Origin: QZLE01 sp033852135
Lineage (GTDB): Bacteria; Pseudomonadota; Gammaproteobacteria; QZLD01
Reading direction: 5' to 3'
DNA length: 64,000 bases
Assembly (NCBI GenBank): GCA_033852135.1
Contig: JAWSVB010000017.1
Location: 98,814 to 162,813 of the forward strand
Shown: positions 43,743-53,304 of the stretch, in pieces
How positions within the stretch are numbered: position 1 is the first letter of the stretch
Layout of the letters: every line of letters begins with the position of its first letter
Program-made: the position numbers and the translations under genes
Notes under the pieces: generated by a model
Databases searched by the model: none
What the model was told of the DNA's origin: nothing
The model's input: the letters and a program-made list of their open reading frames with translations, nothing else

Positions 43743-45140
43743 GTGGCTAAGGTTTTGGTTATTGATTCTGATGAGAATCGAGGACGCGAGTTAGTAACAG
43801 TTCTACAGTTTTTAGATCATTTTGTAGATATAGTTGATGATGATAATCAGATTAAAAATCAATTATCTGATGATGACCGCTATGCGATGGTAATAATTTC
43901 CTCAGGGAAATCTGATGCGCAGTGGAAAGCTAGGGTGGATATTATCAAAGGCTCCGTTGCTTCGCTTCCGGTGTTTTTAATAGTTGCTGATGGCAGTAAA
44001 CCTAATATTTCTGGATACAGTGCGAAAGTTTCAGGTTTATTAGATTACCCATTTAAACAAACGCAACTTACAGCAGCTATCAATCAAGCGGTTAGCCAAG
44101 CGCAAAAACAAGATAATACCGCCAACTATAATCCAAATGTTCCTATCTTAGTTGGAGAGAGCACTGTAATTCAGCGCAATAGATACTTGATAGAACAGGT
44201 AGCAAAGACTGATGCAACGGTACTAGTTCTTGGTGAATCAGGCACAGGAAAAGAAGTTGTTGCTAGAAATATTCATCACTTATCATCCCGAAGAGATAAA
44301 GCATTTGTTCCAGTAAATTGCGGGGCTATTCCCAGCGAACTGCTAGAGAGTGAGCTTTTTGGACATGAAAAAGGTGCATTTACCGGAGCAATCACAGCTA
44401 GGCAGGGCAGATTTGAGCTTGCCCAAGGTGGAACCCTATTTCTAGATGAGATTGGCGATATGAGCCTGCAGATGCAGGTTAAGCTGTTGCGCATCCTACA
44501 GGAAAAAGTTTTTGAAAGAGTTGGTAGCAATAAAAGTATCAAAGCGGATGTGAGAATTATTGCTGCAACCCATCGAAACTTGGAAGAGAGGATAGTTGAT
44601 GGGGAGTTTCGTGAAGATCTATTTTATCGCTTAAATGTATTCCCGATTGAAATTCCTGCTCTACGTGTGCGTTTAGATGATGTTCGCTTATTGCTGAAAG
44701 AGTTTGTACGCAGGATGTCAAATGATGGGCGCGGTAATCTACATATTACTCAGGAGGCTGAGGCGGTATTAAGCCAATACCATTGGCCTGGTAATGTACG
44801 TGAACTAGTGAACGTAGTTGAGAGATTGTTTATCCTCTGTCCGGATAAGCCGGTAGGTGTTAAAGACTTGCCAGCAAAAATCTTATCCAGTGTCGACGCT
44901 GATATAGTTAGCACTGAAGTTGAGAAAGAGGAGTATGAGGAGGTCGATATATCAAAGCCGATGGCTCCGCTATCTCTTGATGAAAATGGAATTGATCTTA
45001 AACAGACCATGACAGATCTTGAAAAGGAATTGATTCGTCAGGCTCTTATCGAGTCAAATGGAATTGTTGCGCAAGCGGCAAAGTTATTAAATCTTCGCAG
45101 AACAACTCTTGTTGAGAAGATGAAAAAATATGCCATGTAG
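43743..45140 (+). CDS. fleQ: sigma-54-dependent flagellar master regulator FleQ/FlrA
   Basis: A 465-residue enhancer-binding protein at the top of the polar flagellar hierarchy. The N-terminal FleQ domain (about 1-120) is receiver-like but lacks a typical phospho-Asp. The AAA+ domain has Walker A GESGTGKE, the sigma-54 contact GAFTGA and Walker B DEIGDM, with the R-finger region following. A Fis-type helix-turn-helix (ESNGIVAQAAKLLNLRRTTLVEKMKKY) ends it. It starts with GTG, preceded by AAGGAG. flrC and fliE follow, supporting a flagellar role rather than another sigma-54 activator. Confidence 0.9.
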   Translation: MAKVLVIDSDENRGRELVTVLQFLDHFVDIVDDDNQIKNQLSDDDRYAMVIISSGKSDAQWKARVDIIKGSVASLPVFLIVADGSKPNISGYSAKVSGLLDYPFKQTQLTAAINQAVSQAQKQDNTANYNPNVPILVGESTVIQRNRYLIEQVAKTDATVLVLGESGTGKEVVARNIHHLSSRRDKAFVPVNCGAIPSELLESELFGHEKGAFTGAITARQGRFELAQGGTLFLDEIGDMSLQMQVKLLRILQEKVFERVGSNKSIKADVRIIAATHRNLEERIVDGEFREDLFYRLNVFPIEIPALRVRLDDVRLLLKEFVRRMSNDGRGNLHITQEAEAVLSQYHWPGNVRELVNVVERLFILCPDKPVGVKDLPAKILSSVDADIVSTEVEKEEYEEVDISKPMAPLSLDENGIDLKQTMTDLEKELIRQALIESNGIVAQAAKLLNLRRTTLVEKMKKYAM

Positions 45141-45264
45141 TCTTTAAGGCTACATGCTTTACTATCCGCGATATGGATATTTAGCATTAAAAAGTTTATG
45201 ACGGATTATTGACAACAGAATGCTATCTTTAGGTAAAAACCCTAAAAATCAAATGTATATCAAA

Positions 45265-45281
45265 TTGGTATGTCATTTGCA
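45265..45281 (+). promoter_or_regulatory. sigma-54 promoter of flrC
   Basis: TTGGTATGTCATTTGCA has the -24 GG and -12 GC exactly 10 nt apart and the TTGCA half intact. It lies about 55 bp upstream of flrC, just downstream of fleQ/flrA, whose product would activate it. Confidence 0.65.
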
Positions 45282-45335
45282 TTGGCTAAAGCAGATTGTA
45301 GTAATTGTACAACTGTTTAGGAAAAGTCGAGGTAG

Positions 45336-46676
45336 ATGATGGCAGAGATGAATATATTAATCATTGGTAGCGAATCAAACGATTCGAGTATCTATGTTTC
45401 TGCAGCTAATAAGTTAGGTTTTAATGTTCTAGCAGTATCTAGCGTTAAGCAAGCGATGCTCGTGATGCAGAAAGAGTTTATAAATTTAATCATAGCTGAC
45501 GTACCAACCTCCCTAAATAGCTGGAAAGGCTTTATAAGATCCATGGCAACAGATGCGGTAGCAGTACCTGTAATTGTTGTGTCGGCAAATAATGATATCC
45601 AAGAAGCTGTTGAAATTATGCGCTTTGGAGCTGCTGACTATTGGAGTAAGCCGGTATCGCAAAATAAGATTGAATACGGAATAGCAAAATACGCCAAAAA
45701 ACCAGCGGCCAAGAGTGTCGTTGTTGAGGCAGATACATCAAGAAGGCTTTATGCGTTGGCTGGCAGAGTAGCTGCTGCAGAAGTATCAGTGATGATTACC
45801 GGGGAAAGTGGCGCAGGAAAAGAGGTGGTAGCGCGCTTTATCCATGGAGCATCAAATAGATCTAATGGCCCATTTGTAGCGGTAAATTGCGCTGCAATAC
45901 CAGAAAATATGCTGGAGGCTCTGTTATTTGGATATGAGAAAGGAGCTTTTACTGGCGCCCATCAATCTCATGCAGGAAAGTTTGAGCAAGCACAAGGTGG
46001 AACTTTGCTTTTGGATGAGATATCTGAGATTGCTCCATCACTTCAAGCAAAGCTATTGCGAGTATTACAAGAGAAAGAGGTAGAAAGAATTTGTGGTGCA
46101 CACCCAATACCTCTGGATGTCAGAGTTTTGGCAACAACAAACCGTGATCTGAAAGAGGAAGTAAAGCAAAAACGGTTCCGTGAAGATTTATATTATCGTT
46201 TAAATGTATTCCCTCTCCATCTTAACCCGCTACGTGATCGTTCAGAAGATATTCTACCGTTAGCAAAATCATTGATTCATAAGCACTCACTTCACAGAGG
46301 GATTATCCCTCGCTTAACCGCAGAAGCTGAGATGAGGCTACTTGGGTATAAATGGCCAGGAAATGTGAGAGAGCTTGAAAATGTGATTCAAAGAGCACTT
46401 ATTCTAGCTAACGGTGAAGAGATAGATGAAGAGTCGATCAGGTATGAAGAGGATATAACTCAAGTAAGTGATGAAAGTTTGGCAGAGAGCTTAGAAGAGA
46501 CAGTCAGAACCAGTGAGCATGAGACCATTATCCAAGTGATGAAAAAAGTTGGTGGTAGCAGAAAAGATGCTGCACAGATTCTTGGTATAAGCAGCAGAAC
46601 ACTACGCTATAAACTGGCGAAGTTACGTGATTCTGGTTATGAAGTTCCATCAGCATATAGCGCTAAATGCGCTTAA
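45336..46676 (+). CDS. flrC: sigma-54-dependent response regulator FlrC/FleR-like
   Basis: A 446-residue regulator of class III flagellar genes. It has a receiver domain (about 5-120; Asp in NLIIADVPTS, Lys in DYWSKPV), an AAA+ domain with GESGAGKE, GAFTGA and DEISEI, and a C-terminal Fis-type HTH (GGSRKDAAQILGISSRTLRYKLAKL). In Vibrio and Pseudomonas it is phosphorylated by FlrB/FleS, whose gene normally lies between fleQ and fleR; here there are only 195 bp between the two regulators. GAGGTAG precedes two adjacent ATGs. fliE follows after 14 bp. Confidence 0.88.
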   Translation: MMAEMNILIIGSESNDSSIYVSAANKLGFNVLAVSSVKQAMLVMQKEFINLIIADVPTSLNSWKGFIRSMATDAVAVPVIVVSANNDIQEAVEIMRFGAADYWSKPVSQNKIEYGIAKYAKKPAAKSVVVEADTSRRLYALAGRVAAAEVSVMITGESGAGKEVVARFIHGASNRSNGPFVAVNCAAIPENMLEALLFGYEKGAFTGAHQSHAGKFEQAQGGTLLLDEISEIAPSLQAKLLRVLQEKEVERICGAHPIPLDVRVLATTNRDLKEEVKQKRFREDLYYRLNVFPLHLNPLRDRSEDILPLAKSLIHKHSLHRGIIPRLTAEAEMRLLGYKWPGNVRELENVIQRALILANGEEIDEESIRYEEDITQVSDESLAESLEETVRTSEHETIIQVMKKVGGSRKDAAQILGISSRTLRYKLAKLRDSGYEVPSAYSAKCA

Positions 46677-46690
46677 GGTAGGAGAAAGAT

Positions 46691-47017
46691 ATGAATGCAG
46701 TAGGCCTAAACCCTTTCCTCAAGCAGATGGAAGTTTTAAAGACTCAAGCCAGTGGTGAACAGCCAAAGGTAAATGCAGCCGCTAATGGAGCTGAAAAAGC
46801 TGATTTTGCTTCAATATTGCAAAACTCAATAGAAAAAGTAAATGAGCTGCAACAAACATCTCACAGTATGGCTGATGCATTTGTCAAAGGTGAAACTGAA
46901 GATTTAGTTGGAGTGATGGTTTCTCAGCAAAAAGCCAGAGTTGCATCAACGGCTATGATTGAAGTTAGAAATAAGCTTCTTGAGTCATATCGTGAAGTTA
47001 TGAATATGTCTGTGTAA
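46691..47017 (+). CDS. fliE: flagellar hook-basal body protein FliE
   Basis: A 108-residue basal-body protein linking the MS ring to the rod. The C-terminal helical region ADAFVKGETEDLVGVMVSQQKARVASTAMIEVRNKLLESYREVMNM is the family core. The N-terminus is Ala/Asn-rich and variable. It starts the fliEFGHIJ operon, 14 bp after flrC, with TAGGAG as ribosome binding site. Confidence 0.94.
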   Translation: MNAVGLNPFLKQMEVLKTQASGEQPKVNAAANGAEKADFASILQNSIEKVNELQQTSHSMADAFVKGETEDLVGVMVSQQKARVASTAMIEVRNKLLESYREVMNMSV

Positions 47018-47085
47018 CAAATATAAATAAATCGAATCAGTATAAGAACGAATTAAATACAAGAACAGAGCAGTAGGAGCCGGTA

Positions 47086-48702
47086 ATGGCAGATGAACAG
47101 CAAAATCTCCCAGCACAAACAACAGGGTCAACTCAAGTAGTTAAGGCAGGGAGCCCGATTGGTGATAGAGCTATCAGACAAGTATGGCTTATCGTCGTTT
47201 TAGCCGCAGCAGTTGCCGGGGGAATATCTCTATACAACTGGGCTAAAGAACCTGCTTATAAAACTCTTTTTGCTGACCTCTCTGGGCGTGATGCGTCAAA
47301 AGTGATGGAAGCACTAGGCAAATCAAATATCCAATACAAGATAGATAATAGTACTGGAGCCATTATGGTTCCAAGCTCAAAAGTATATGAAGCCAGATTA
47401 AAACTTGCAGGAGATGGACTGCCATCTGGAACAGGTAGAGGTTTTGAGTTATTAGAAGAGGAACAAGGTTTTGGTACTAGTCAGTTTGTGGAAACTGCAA
47501 GATATAACCATGCATTAGAAGCTGAGGTAGCGCGTTCAATCACACAGATTCAAAGCGTAGAAAGTGCAAGAGTACATTTAGCCCTTTCTAAAAAGTCAGC
47601 ATTTGTTCGAGACAAAGGTAAGTCAAAGGCATCGGTAGTTGTAAATCTATATCCTGGAAGAGGCATATCTGATGGGCAGGTCGCATCAATAGTACATTTA
47701 GTAGCTTCAAGCGTTTCAAATATGGACTACGAAGATGTAACAGTTATAGATCAGCGTGGACGCTTGTTATCGAAAGATAATGAAGATGGTTTTATGGCGC
47801 AAAGCACTAGGCAGCTCGAATATCGTCAAAATATTGAATCACTATTAATGGGAAGAATTGAAAGCATCCTTACTCCATTCATTGGAGATGGCGGTGTGCG
47901 CGCATCAGTTTCAGCAGATTTAGATTTTTCATTTTCTGAGAGCACAAGTGAGCAATATGATAAAGAGGGTGCAGTGATACGCAGCGAACAAACTGCAGAG
48001 GAATCAGTTGCAGGATCAAGCGGTTCTACAGGCGTTCCAGGTGCATTAACTAATCAGCCACCAACAGCAGCAGCTCTATCTTCTGAAAATCAAGCATCAG
48101 GATCGAGTAATTCAAGCAGAAATGCTGTCAGAAATTATGAGGTTGGTAAAACTATAAGCCATCAAAAGAGCTCAACCGGTGAGATCAAAAAATTGACTAT
48201 AGCCGTAGTGGTCGATGATATGCCGGGCAAAGATGGTGGTGCGTCACAGCCGCTGACTCAACAGCAACTGGACAACATAACAGGATTGGTAAAAGAAGCG
48301 GTTGGATTTGATGAAGAACGAGGTGACAGGCTAAGTGTAATGAATGCAAGCTTTACCAAGCCAGAGAAACCAAAGGTTGAAGAGATTGGAATGCTGCAGC
48401 AGCCATGGTTTATGGATGTTGTAAGAATAGCCGCATTTGGTCTTGTTGGCATACTTCTTGTATTGGTTGTAATTAAACCAATAGTAAAGGCTTTGATTCC
48501 AAAGATAGAGCCGAAAGTAGTAGCCGCAGCTCCAGCTCCAGCGGCATTTGCACAACCTGCAGGGAATGCTCCTCCTCCATCACAGATAGAGAAGCAAGTA
48601 ACGCAGTTTGATTCAGATGTTGATAAGGCAAGAGAGATAGCAAGTCAAGATCCAGCTTTAGCCGCAAATATAGTTAAAAGCTGGATGGAAACAGAACAGT
48701 AG
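47086..48702 (+). CDS. fliF: flagellar MS-ring protein FliF
   Basis: A 538-residue inner-membrane protein that forms the MS ring on which the flagellum is built. Two membrane helices flank a periplasmic region: about 30-48 (VWLIVVLAAAVAGGISLY) and 446-468. Ring-building motifs include YKTLFADLSGRDASKVMEAL, LPSGTGRGFELL and ARVHLALSKKSAFVRD. The C-terminus (SQDPALAANIVKSWM) is the FliG-binding tail. A Ser/Thr/Gln-rich stretch at about 300-345 is the variable periplasmic loop. It is 11 bp from fliG. Confidence 0.96.
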   Translation: MADEQQNLPAQTTGSTQVVKAGSPIGDRAIRQVWLIVVLAAAVAGGISLYNWAKEPAYKTLFADLSGRDASKVMEALGKSNIQYKIDNSTGAIMVPSSKVYEARLKLAGDGLPSGTGRGFELLEEEQGFGTSQFVETARYNHALEAEVARSITQIQSVESARVHLALSKKSAFVRDKGKSKASVVVNLYPGRGISDGQVASIVHLVASSVSNMDYEDVTVIDQRGRLLSKDNEDGFMAQSTRQLEYRQNIESLLMGRIESILTPFIGDGGVRASVSADLDFSFSESTSEQYDKEGAVIRSEQTAEESVAGSSGSTGVPGALTNQPPTAAALSSENQASGSSNSSRNAVRNYEVGKTISHQKSSTGEIKKLTIAVVVDDMPGKDGGASQPLTQQQLDNITGLVKEAVGFDEERGDRLSVMNASFTKPEKPKVEEIGMLQQPWFMDVVRIAAFGLVGILLVLVVIKPIVKALIPKIEPKVVAAAPAPAAFAQPAGNAPPPSQIEKQVTQFDSDVDKAREIASQDPALAANIVKSWMETEQ

Positions 48703-48713
48703 GAAAGATCCAG

Positions 48714-49700
48714 ATGGATGGTACAAAGAAAGCAGCAGTTTTTTTGATGAGTCTCGGTGAAGAGGTTGCCTCCGAGGTGATGAAACATCTAGAGCCGAAA
48801 GAGGTTCAAGCTGTTGGTGCTGCAATGTCAAAGGTGGATAAGATTCAAAAGGATGAAGCGGAAAGCGTCCTTATCTCCTTTAATGATTCCCTAAATGACT
48901 CTACCTCTTTGGGAATGGGATCGATTGAATATGTAAGAAACGTTCTAGTAAAAGCTTTGGGAGATGATAAAGCACAGGGGATTTTAGATAGAATCTCGCT
49001 TGGTGGAGTTAATGCCGGAATCGACCAGTTGAAATGGCTTGACGCAAGAACAGTTGCTGAAATGATCAGATTGGAACACCCACAGATTATAGCCATTGTT
49101 TTAGGTTTTCTTGATCCAGATCATTCGGCAGAGGTTTTAGTCGAACTGCCGCAGCGTATAAGACATGACATCATTATGCGCGTAGCAACTCTTGATGGGA
49201 TACAGCCTGCAGCCCTGCAAGAGCTTGATTCAATCATGCTGAAACACTTCGAAGGTAGAGATCAATATAAATCATCCAGTGTTGGTGGCGTTCAGGCCGC
49301 AGCAAATATTCTTAACTTTGTAGATTCATCAATTGAAAGTGGAATCATGGACAGCATTGTCGAAACTGATAATGAGCTGGGTGAAGATATCTCTGACCTG
49401 ATGTTTATCTTCGGTGATCTTATGGATGTCGATGATCGTGGAATTCAGGCCTTGCTGCGTGAAGTTAGTACTGACGTGCTAGTGCTTGCGCTTAAAGGCT
49501 CAGAAGAAGGGCTTAAAGATAAATTCTTACGAAACCTTTCAAAACGTGCAGCAGAGATGTTGGCAGATGATTTGGAAACCAGAGGCCCAGTAAGAGTCAG
49601 TGAAGTTGAGGGCGCACAGAAAGAGATCCTAGCGGTTGCGAAACGCTTGGCTGATGAAGGAACAATAATGTTAGGTGGTGGCGGTGAAGACTTTATCTAA
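48714..49700 (+). CDS. fliG: flagellar motor switch protein FliG
   Basis: A 328-residue C-ring protein that converts ion flow into torque and takes part in direction switching. The N-terminal FliF-binding part (KKAAVFLMSLGEEVASEVMKHL), the middle EHPQIIAIVL...HSAEVL (EHPQ motif) and the C-terminal torque helix (DLMFIFGDLMDVDDRGIQALLREVS) with charged residues are complete. Its 3' end overlaps fliH by 17-26 nt depending on the fliH start. Confidence 0.97.
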   Translation: MDGTKKAAVFLMSLGEEVASEVMKHLEPKEVQAVGAAMSKVDKIQKDEAESVLISFNDSLNDSTSLGMGSIEYVRNVLVKALGDDKAQGILDRISLGGVNAGIDQLKWLDARTVAEMIRLEHPQIIAIVLGFLDPDHSAEVLVELPQRIRHDIIMRVATLDGIQPAALQELDSIMLKHFEGRDQYKSSSVGGVQAAANILNFVDSSIESGIMDSIVETDNELGEDISDLMFIFGDLMDVDDRGIQALLREVSTDVLVLALKGSEEGLKDKFLRNLSKRAAEMLADDLETRGPVRVSEVEGAQKEILAVAKRLADEGTIMLGGGGEDFI

Positions 49701-50316
49701 AGTAATCGAAAAAGATGATAAAGAGGCCATGGCAAGATGGACCTCCCAAGGACCAATTTCAGTACAAAATGGAAAGATAATACCTGCCGGAAGTGGTGCA
49801 AAAGCAGCTGAAGATGCAAAGAAAAAGTTTCAGCAAGGTTATGAAGAGGGGTTTGAAAAAGGGCTGCAAGAGGGTAGAGCCAAAGGTCAGCAAGAAACAC
49901 AAACAAATGCCAAAAAATTGACTGAAATAGCTGCTGCAATGGCGCAACCATATGCCGAAATAGATGAGGCAGCAGAAGCAGAATTCATTAACTTGGCTCT
50001 GGAACTAGCAAAACAGATTATAAAAAGAGAGTTGCAAACTCAGCCAGAAGCCATCGCGTCAGTTGTGCATGAAGCACTATCTGGATTGGTAAATGTAACT
50101 TCAAATGTAGTAGTGGCGATTAATCCAGAGGACGCCAAGATTTTAAAAGGGCAGGAGCAAAATTTTGCTGAAGTGCCAAATGTGACATTTCGCGAAGACC
50201 CATCTATCACCCGTGGAGGCTGCAGAGTACAAAGTAACTCATCACGTATAGATTCAACTATTGAAAAACAGTTTGAACAGCTAACTCAGCAGCTTCAAGA
50301 TGGTGATGAGGAATAG
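49684..50316 (+). CDS. fliH: flagellar assembly protein FliH
   Basis: A negative regulator and stator of the export ATPase FliI. It has about 210 residues: a variable N-terminus, a Gly-rich GxxxG-like helix (FQQGYEEGFEKGLQEGRAKGQQE), then the conserved C-terminal domain (EFINLALELAKQIIKRELQTQPEAIASVVHEAL...VVVAINPEDAKIL...DPSITRGGCRV). The frame opens at several GTG codons from 49675. I choose 49684 because AGGTGG lies 5 nt before it. The start is inside fliG, so translation is coupled. fliI follows after 2 nt. Confidence 0.92.
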   Translation: MKTLSKVIEKDDKEAMARWTSQGPISVQNGKIIPAGSGAKAAEDAKKKFQQGYEEGFEKGLQEGRAKGQQETQTNAKKLTEIAAAMAQPYAEIDEAAEAEFINLALELAKQIIKRELQTQPEAIASVVHEALSGLVNVTSNVVVAINPEDAKILKGQEQNFAEVPNVTFREDPSITRGGCRVQSNSSRIDSTIEKQFEQLTQQLQDGDEE

Positions 50317-50318
50317 CT

Positions 50319-51680
50319 ATGTTAAACACGCAGAAAAACTGGGGGCTAAGACTTGCAGGCAAAACCCAACAATTAGAATCGCTGCAATTCGAAGTTGAAG
50401 GAACGCTGCGTAGAATGGTTGGGTTAACCCTTGAGGCAGAAGGGTGCTTTGCACCAATTGGCGCCAGATGTACCGTGATCTCCCCAAATGCTACTGAGAT
50501 CGAAGCCGAGGTCGTAGGCTTTGCCGGTGAAAAACTATACCTAATGCCGACAGGCGATATTCATGGGCTAATGCCAAATGCCAGGGTAATAGCCTCAACC
50601 AATGTGTGTGAGGCAAAAGTAGGTCCAAAACTACTCGGAAGAATTATTGACGGTGGGGGAAACCCACTTGACGGTAAGGGACCTATTGAATATGAAACAA
50701 CCGCACCATTAACTGGACGCGTTATAAATCCACTGCACAGAAAACCAATTTCAGAACCGCTTGATGTAGGTGTAAGAGCGATAAATTCTATCCTTACCGT
50801 AGGTCGTGGGCAACGGATGGGGCTTTTTGCCGGAAGTGGTGTGGGAAAATCTGTGCTCCTGGGGATGATGACCCGTTATACAGAAGCAGATATCGTAGTG
50901 GTAGGGCTTATCGGTGAGAGGGGTCGAGAGGTAAAAGAGTTTATTGAAAATATTCTTGGACCAGAAGGCTTAGCTCGTTCAGTCGTAGTTGCAGCCCCAG
51001 CCGATTCAGCTCCATTGATGCGTTTGCACGGAGCTATGCAGGCAACAAGTATTGCCGAGTATTTTCGTGATCAAGGTAAAAATGTCCTCTTGCTAATGGA
51101 TTCTCTAACCCGTTTTGCTCAAGCACAGCGTGAGATCGGGCTCGCAATTGGTGAACCACCAACCACCAAAGGTTATCCACCTTCAGTATTTGCCAAACTG
51201 CCAACCCTGGTTGAAAGAGCCGGTAATGGAGTTGAGGGGGGAGGGTCAATCACCGCTTTCTATACAGTTTTGTCAGAAGGTGATGATCATAACGATCCAA
51301 TTTCAGATGCTTCAAGAGCGATTCTTGATGGTCACGTGGTATTGACCAGAGCCTTGGCTGATGCCGGGCACTATCCAGCAATTGATATCGAACAATCTGT
51401 CAGCCGTGTTATGACATCTATAGTTGAACCTGACCTTATCAAGCGAGTGCAAAAGTTCAAAGGGATGTCTGCTACCTACCGTCAGAATCAAGATCTGATT
51501 GGTGTGGGAGCTTATCAACCAGGCGCTGATGCTCGAGTTGATGCAGCGATAGAGATCTATCCGCACCTGATGGAATTCTTGCAACAAAACATCGATGAAT
51601 CAGTAAACCTACAGCAGTCTCGTGAACAGTTAAAACAGTTGATCCAATACCAGGAAATGACTAATGGATCACAGGAATAA
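50319..51680 (+). CDS. fliI: flagellum-specific export ATPase FliI
   Basis: A 453-residue F1-beta-like ATPase energising flagellar type III export. Walker A is GLFAGSGVGKSVLLG, Walker B LLLMDSLTRFAQAQREIGLAIGEPP, and GLIGERGREVKEFIE is the catalytic Glu region. QSVSRVMTSIV and the C-terminal helices (RVQKFKGMSATYRQNQDLIGVGAY) match. Length and order fliH-fliI-fliJ are standard. Confidence 0.97.
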   Translation: MLNTQKNWGLRLAGKTQQLESLQFEVEGTLRRMVGLTLEAEGCFAPIGARCTVISPNATEIEAEVVGFAGEKLYLMPTGDIHGLMPNARVIASTNVCEAKVGPKLLGRIIDGGGNPLDGKGPIEYETTAPLTGRVINPLHRKPISEPLDVGVRAINSILTVGRGQRMGLFAGSGVGKSVLLGMMTRYTEADIVVVGLIGERGREVKEFIENILGPEGLARSVVVAAPADSAPLMRLHGAMQATSIAEYFRDQGKNVLLLMDSLTRFAQAQREIGLAIGEPPTTKGYPPSVFAKLPTLVERAGNGVEGGGSITAFYTVLSEGDDHNDPISDASRAILDGHVVLTRALADAGHYPAIDIEQSVSRVMTSIVEPDLIKRVQKFKGMSATYRQNQDLIGVGAYQPGADARVDAAIEIYPHLMEFLQQNIDESVNLQQSREQLKQLIQYQEMTNGSQE

Positions 51681-51736
51681 AATGCAAAAAGAGCTAATAA
51701 TAGAAGGATCAAGGGAGAGCCTTGAGGAGTACTACT

Positions 51737-52186
51737 ATGACTAGATCAAATAGAATGAAAGTTGTTCACAACTACGCCCAAAATAAAGAAACTGAAGCCG
51801 CAACAGTTGCTTCCAGTTCGCGCCAGCTATTTGAACAGCAAAAGGATCGTTTAACTCAGCTTAATGGTTATAGGCAAGAGTATTGGGACAAACTATCTAG
51901 CTCTGGTCAAGGTGGTTTTAATGCTGCAAGACTACAAGATTACCGCGTTTTTATATCCCGTATAGATCAAGCCATTGAGCAGCAGCAACATGTAGTCACT
52001 AATGCTGAACATGATTGTGAAAATAAAAAACAAGAATGGATGAACAAACGCACAAGATCAAAAGCAATTGAAACAGTAGTCACAAAATTAGCAGATAAAG
52101 AGAGAAAGCATCAAGAGAAGGTAGAACAAAAAGCGATGGATGAGCAGGGGCAAAAGATTCGCGTTAGATTTTACGAAACCGATTAA
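51737..52186 (+). CDS. fliJ: flagellar export chaperone FliJ
   Basis: A 149-residue coiled-coil protein, nearly all helical and rich in Gln, Glu and Lys, the stalk-like partner of FliI. The frame reaches an earlier TTG at 51722, but GAGGAG lies 7 nt before the ATG at 51737. Sequence conservation in FliJ is low; the call rests on coiled-coil character, length and position after fliI. fliK, fliL and later genes do not follow; the cluster stops here at a hairpin repeat. Confidence 0.88.
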   Translation: MTRSNRMKVVHNYAQNKETEAATVASSSRQLFEQQKDRLTQLNGYRQEYWDKLSSSGQGGFNAARLQDYRVFISRIDQAIEQQQHVVTNAEHDCENKKQEWMNKRTRSKAIETVVTKLADKERKHQEKVEQKAMDEQGQKIRVRFYETD

Positions 52187-52193
52187 TTCTTGT

Positions 52194-52300
52194 TAATTTC
52201 CTTAAATACGGCGTTACAGCATCAAATTTACTCTGTCATTTACTTAAGTAAACTCCCTCAAAAATTTTTGCTGTGCCTTGTCTTTAAGAAAGTTTCCGGC
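52194..52300. repeat. long-hairpin repeat, copy C
   Basis: TTAAATACGGCGTTACAGCA, TCATTTACTTAAGTAAACTCCCT (inner palindrome TTTACTTAAGTAAA) and TGCTGTGCCTTGTCTTTAAGAAA share the framework of copy A at 14.46 kb. The outer arms (ACAGCA...TGCTGT) pair. It lies between fliJ and the channel gene and may end flagellar transcripts. Confidence 0.7.
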
Positions 52301-52362
52301 GAATAAAAAAGTTCTGATTAAAATGATGCTAGGCTATAAATTATAAAAATAGAAGGTAAAAA

Positions 52363-53292
52363 ATGCCGCAACAGCAAAGACAAAACAAGTGGCAATATGT
52401 ACAAGAAAAAGATCATCAATTAAACCTCACCGATAAGCAAAAGCTATTTGAGGCGTTAAAAGCTAATGATATCCAACTCTGGAATGATTGGCGTCAAGAA
52501 AATCATGCAAGAACCATCTATCTAGATGGGGTAGACCTATCCAATCAAAACTTAAGTAATATTGATCTGACAAACACCTACCTGCGGGGAGCTGTTTTCT
52601 TTAGATCCAACCTTGCCAAAGCAAACCTAATTGGGGCATCAATCCAAAACGCCTATATGTCAGCTTCAGATCTATCAGGAGCATTACTGGAAGATATAGA
52701 TCTCAGAGGAACTCGCGCCAGAGGCATAGCAGTTGATGGGCAAACCCTGTTTTTCAACTGCAAAGTAGATAACAAAACCGATCTCACCGGCGTAGGTTTA
52801 GCAAATGCGCGTATAGATCCAGCGCTACGCAGCAGGCTGGAATATAATATTCGCAAAATAGGTTGGAATAAATGGTATTCAGAAGGGAGTATCTTCGCCA
52901 AGGTTTGGAAGAGACTAATAGTACAACCATTCTGGATAATGTCTGATTACGGCTTCTCCACATCAAGGCTGATAAAATCATTTTTTCTATTAGCCTTCAT
53001 ATTTGCCCTAATATATTACATAGCCGGAATCATCTTCTATCCAGGTATAATCGAAAACTTGTTCGTAATAAATGGTGAGCCACTAGATGTCAGAATAGTA
53101 CCGCTCCGCGCCATCTATTTCTCCATAGTAACCATGACAACACTCGGGTTTGGGGATATCTATACAACATCCTCAAGCGTGCTAGGACATATCCTGCTGA
53201 TTATGCAGGTGTTAATAGGGTATCTGCTGTTGGGAGCGCTCATAACTCGTTTAGCGATTATGTTTACCGAAGGCGGCCCTTCCGCTAAATAA
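52363..53292 (+). CDS. pentapeptide-repeat protein fused to a two-helix potassium channel domain
   Basis: A 309-residue fusion. Residues about 50-120 form pentapeptide repeats in the A(D/N)LxX register (LDGVDLSNQNLSNIDLTNTYLRGA...ANLIGASIQNA), predicted to form a right-handed beta helix. A linker leads to two membrane helices (about 203-226 and 273-297) around the pore loop with selectivity filter TLGFGD (260-265), as in Ion_trans_2 potassium channels. The N-terminus is presumably cytoplasmic and could gate the pore. Copies C and D of the hairpin repeat flank the gene on both sides. Ion and gating signal are unproven. Confidence 0.85.
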   Translation: MPQQQRQNKWQYVQEKDHQLNLTDKQKLFEALKANDIQLWNDWRQENHARTIYLDGVDLSNQNLSNIDLTNTYLRGAVFFRSNLAKANLIGASIQNAYMSASDLSGALLEDIDLRGTRARGIAVDGQTLFFNCKVDNKTDLTGVGLANARIDPALRSRLEYNIRKIGWNKWYSEGSIFAKVWKRLIVQPFWIMSDYGFSTSRLIKSFFLLAFIFALIYYIAGIIFYPGIIENLFVINGEPLDVRIVPLRAIYFSIVTMTTLGFGDIYTTSSSVLGHILLIMQVLIGYLLLGALITRLAIMFTEGGPSAK

Positions 53293-53304
53293 CTTTAATT
53301 CTGG

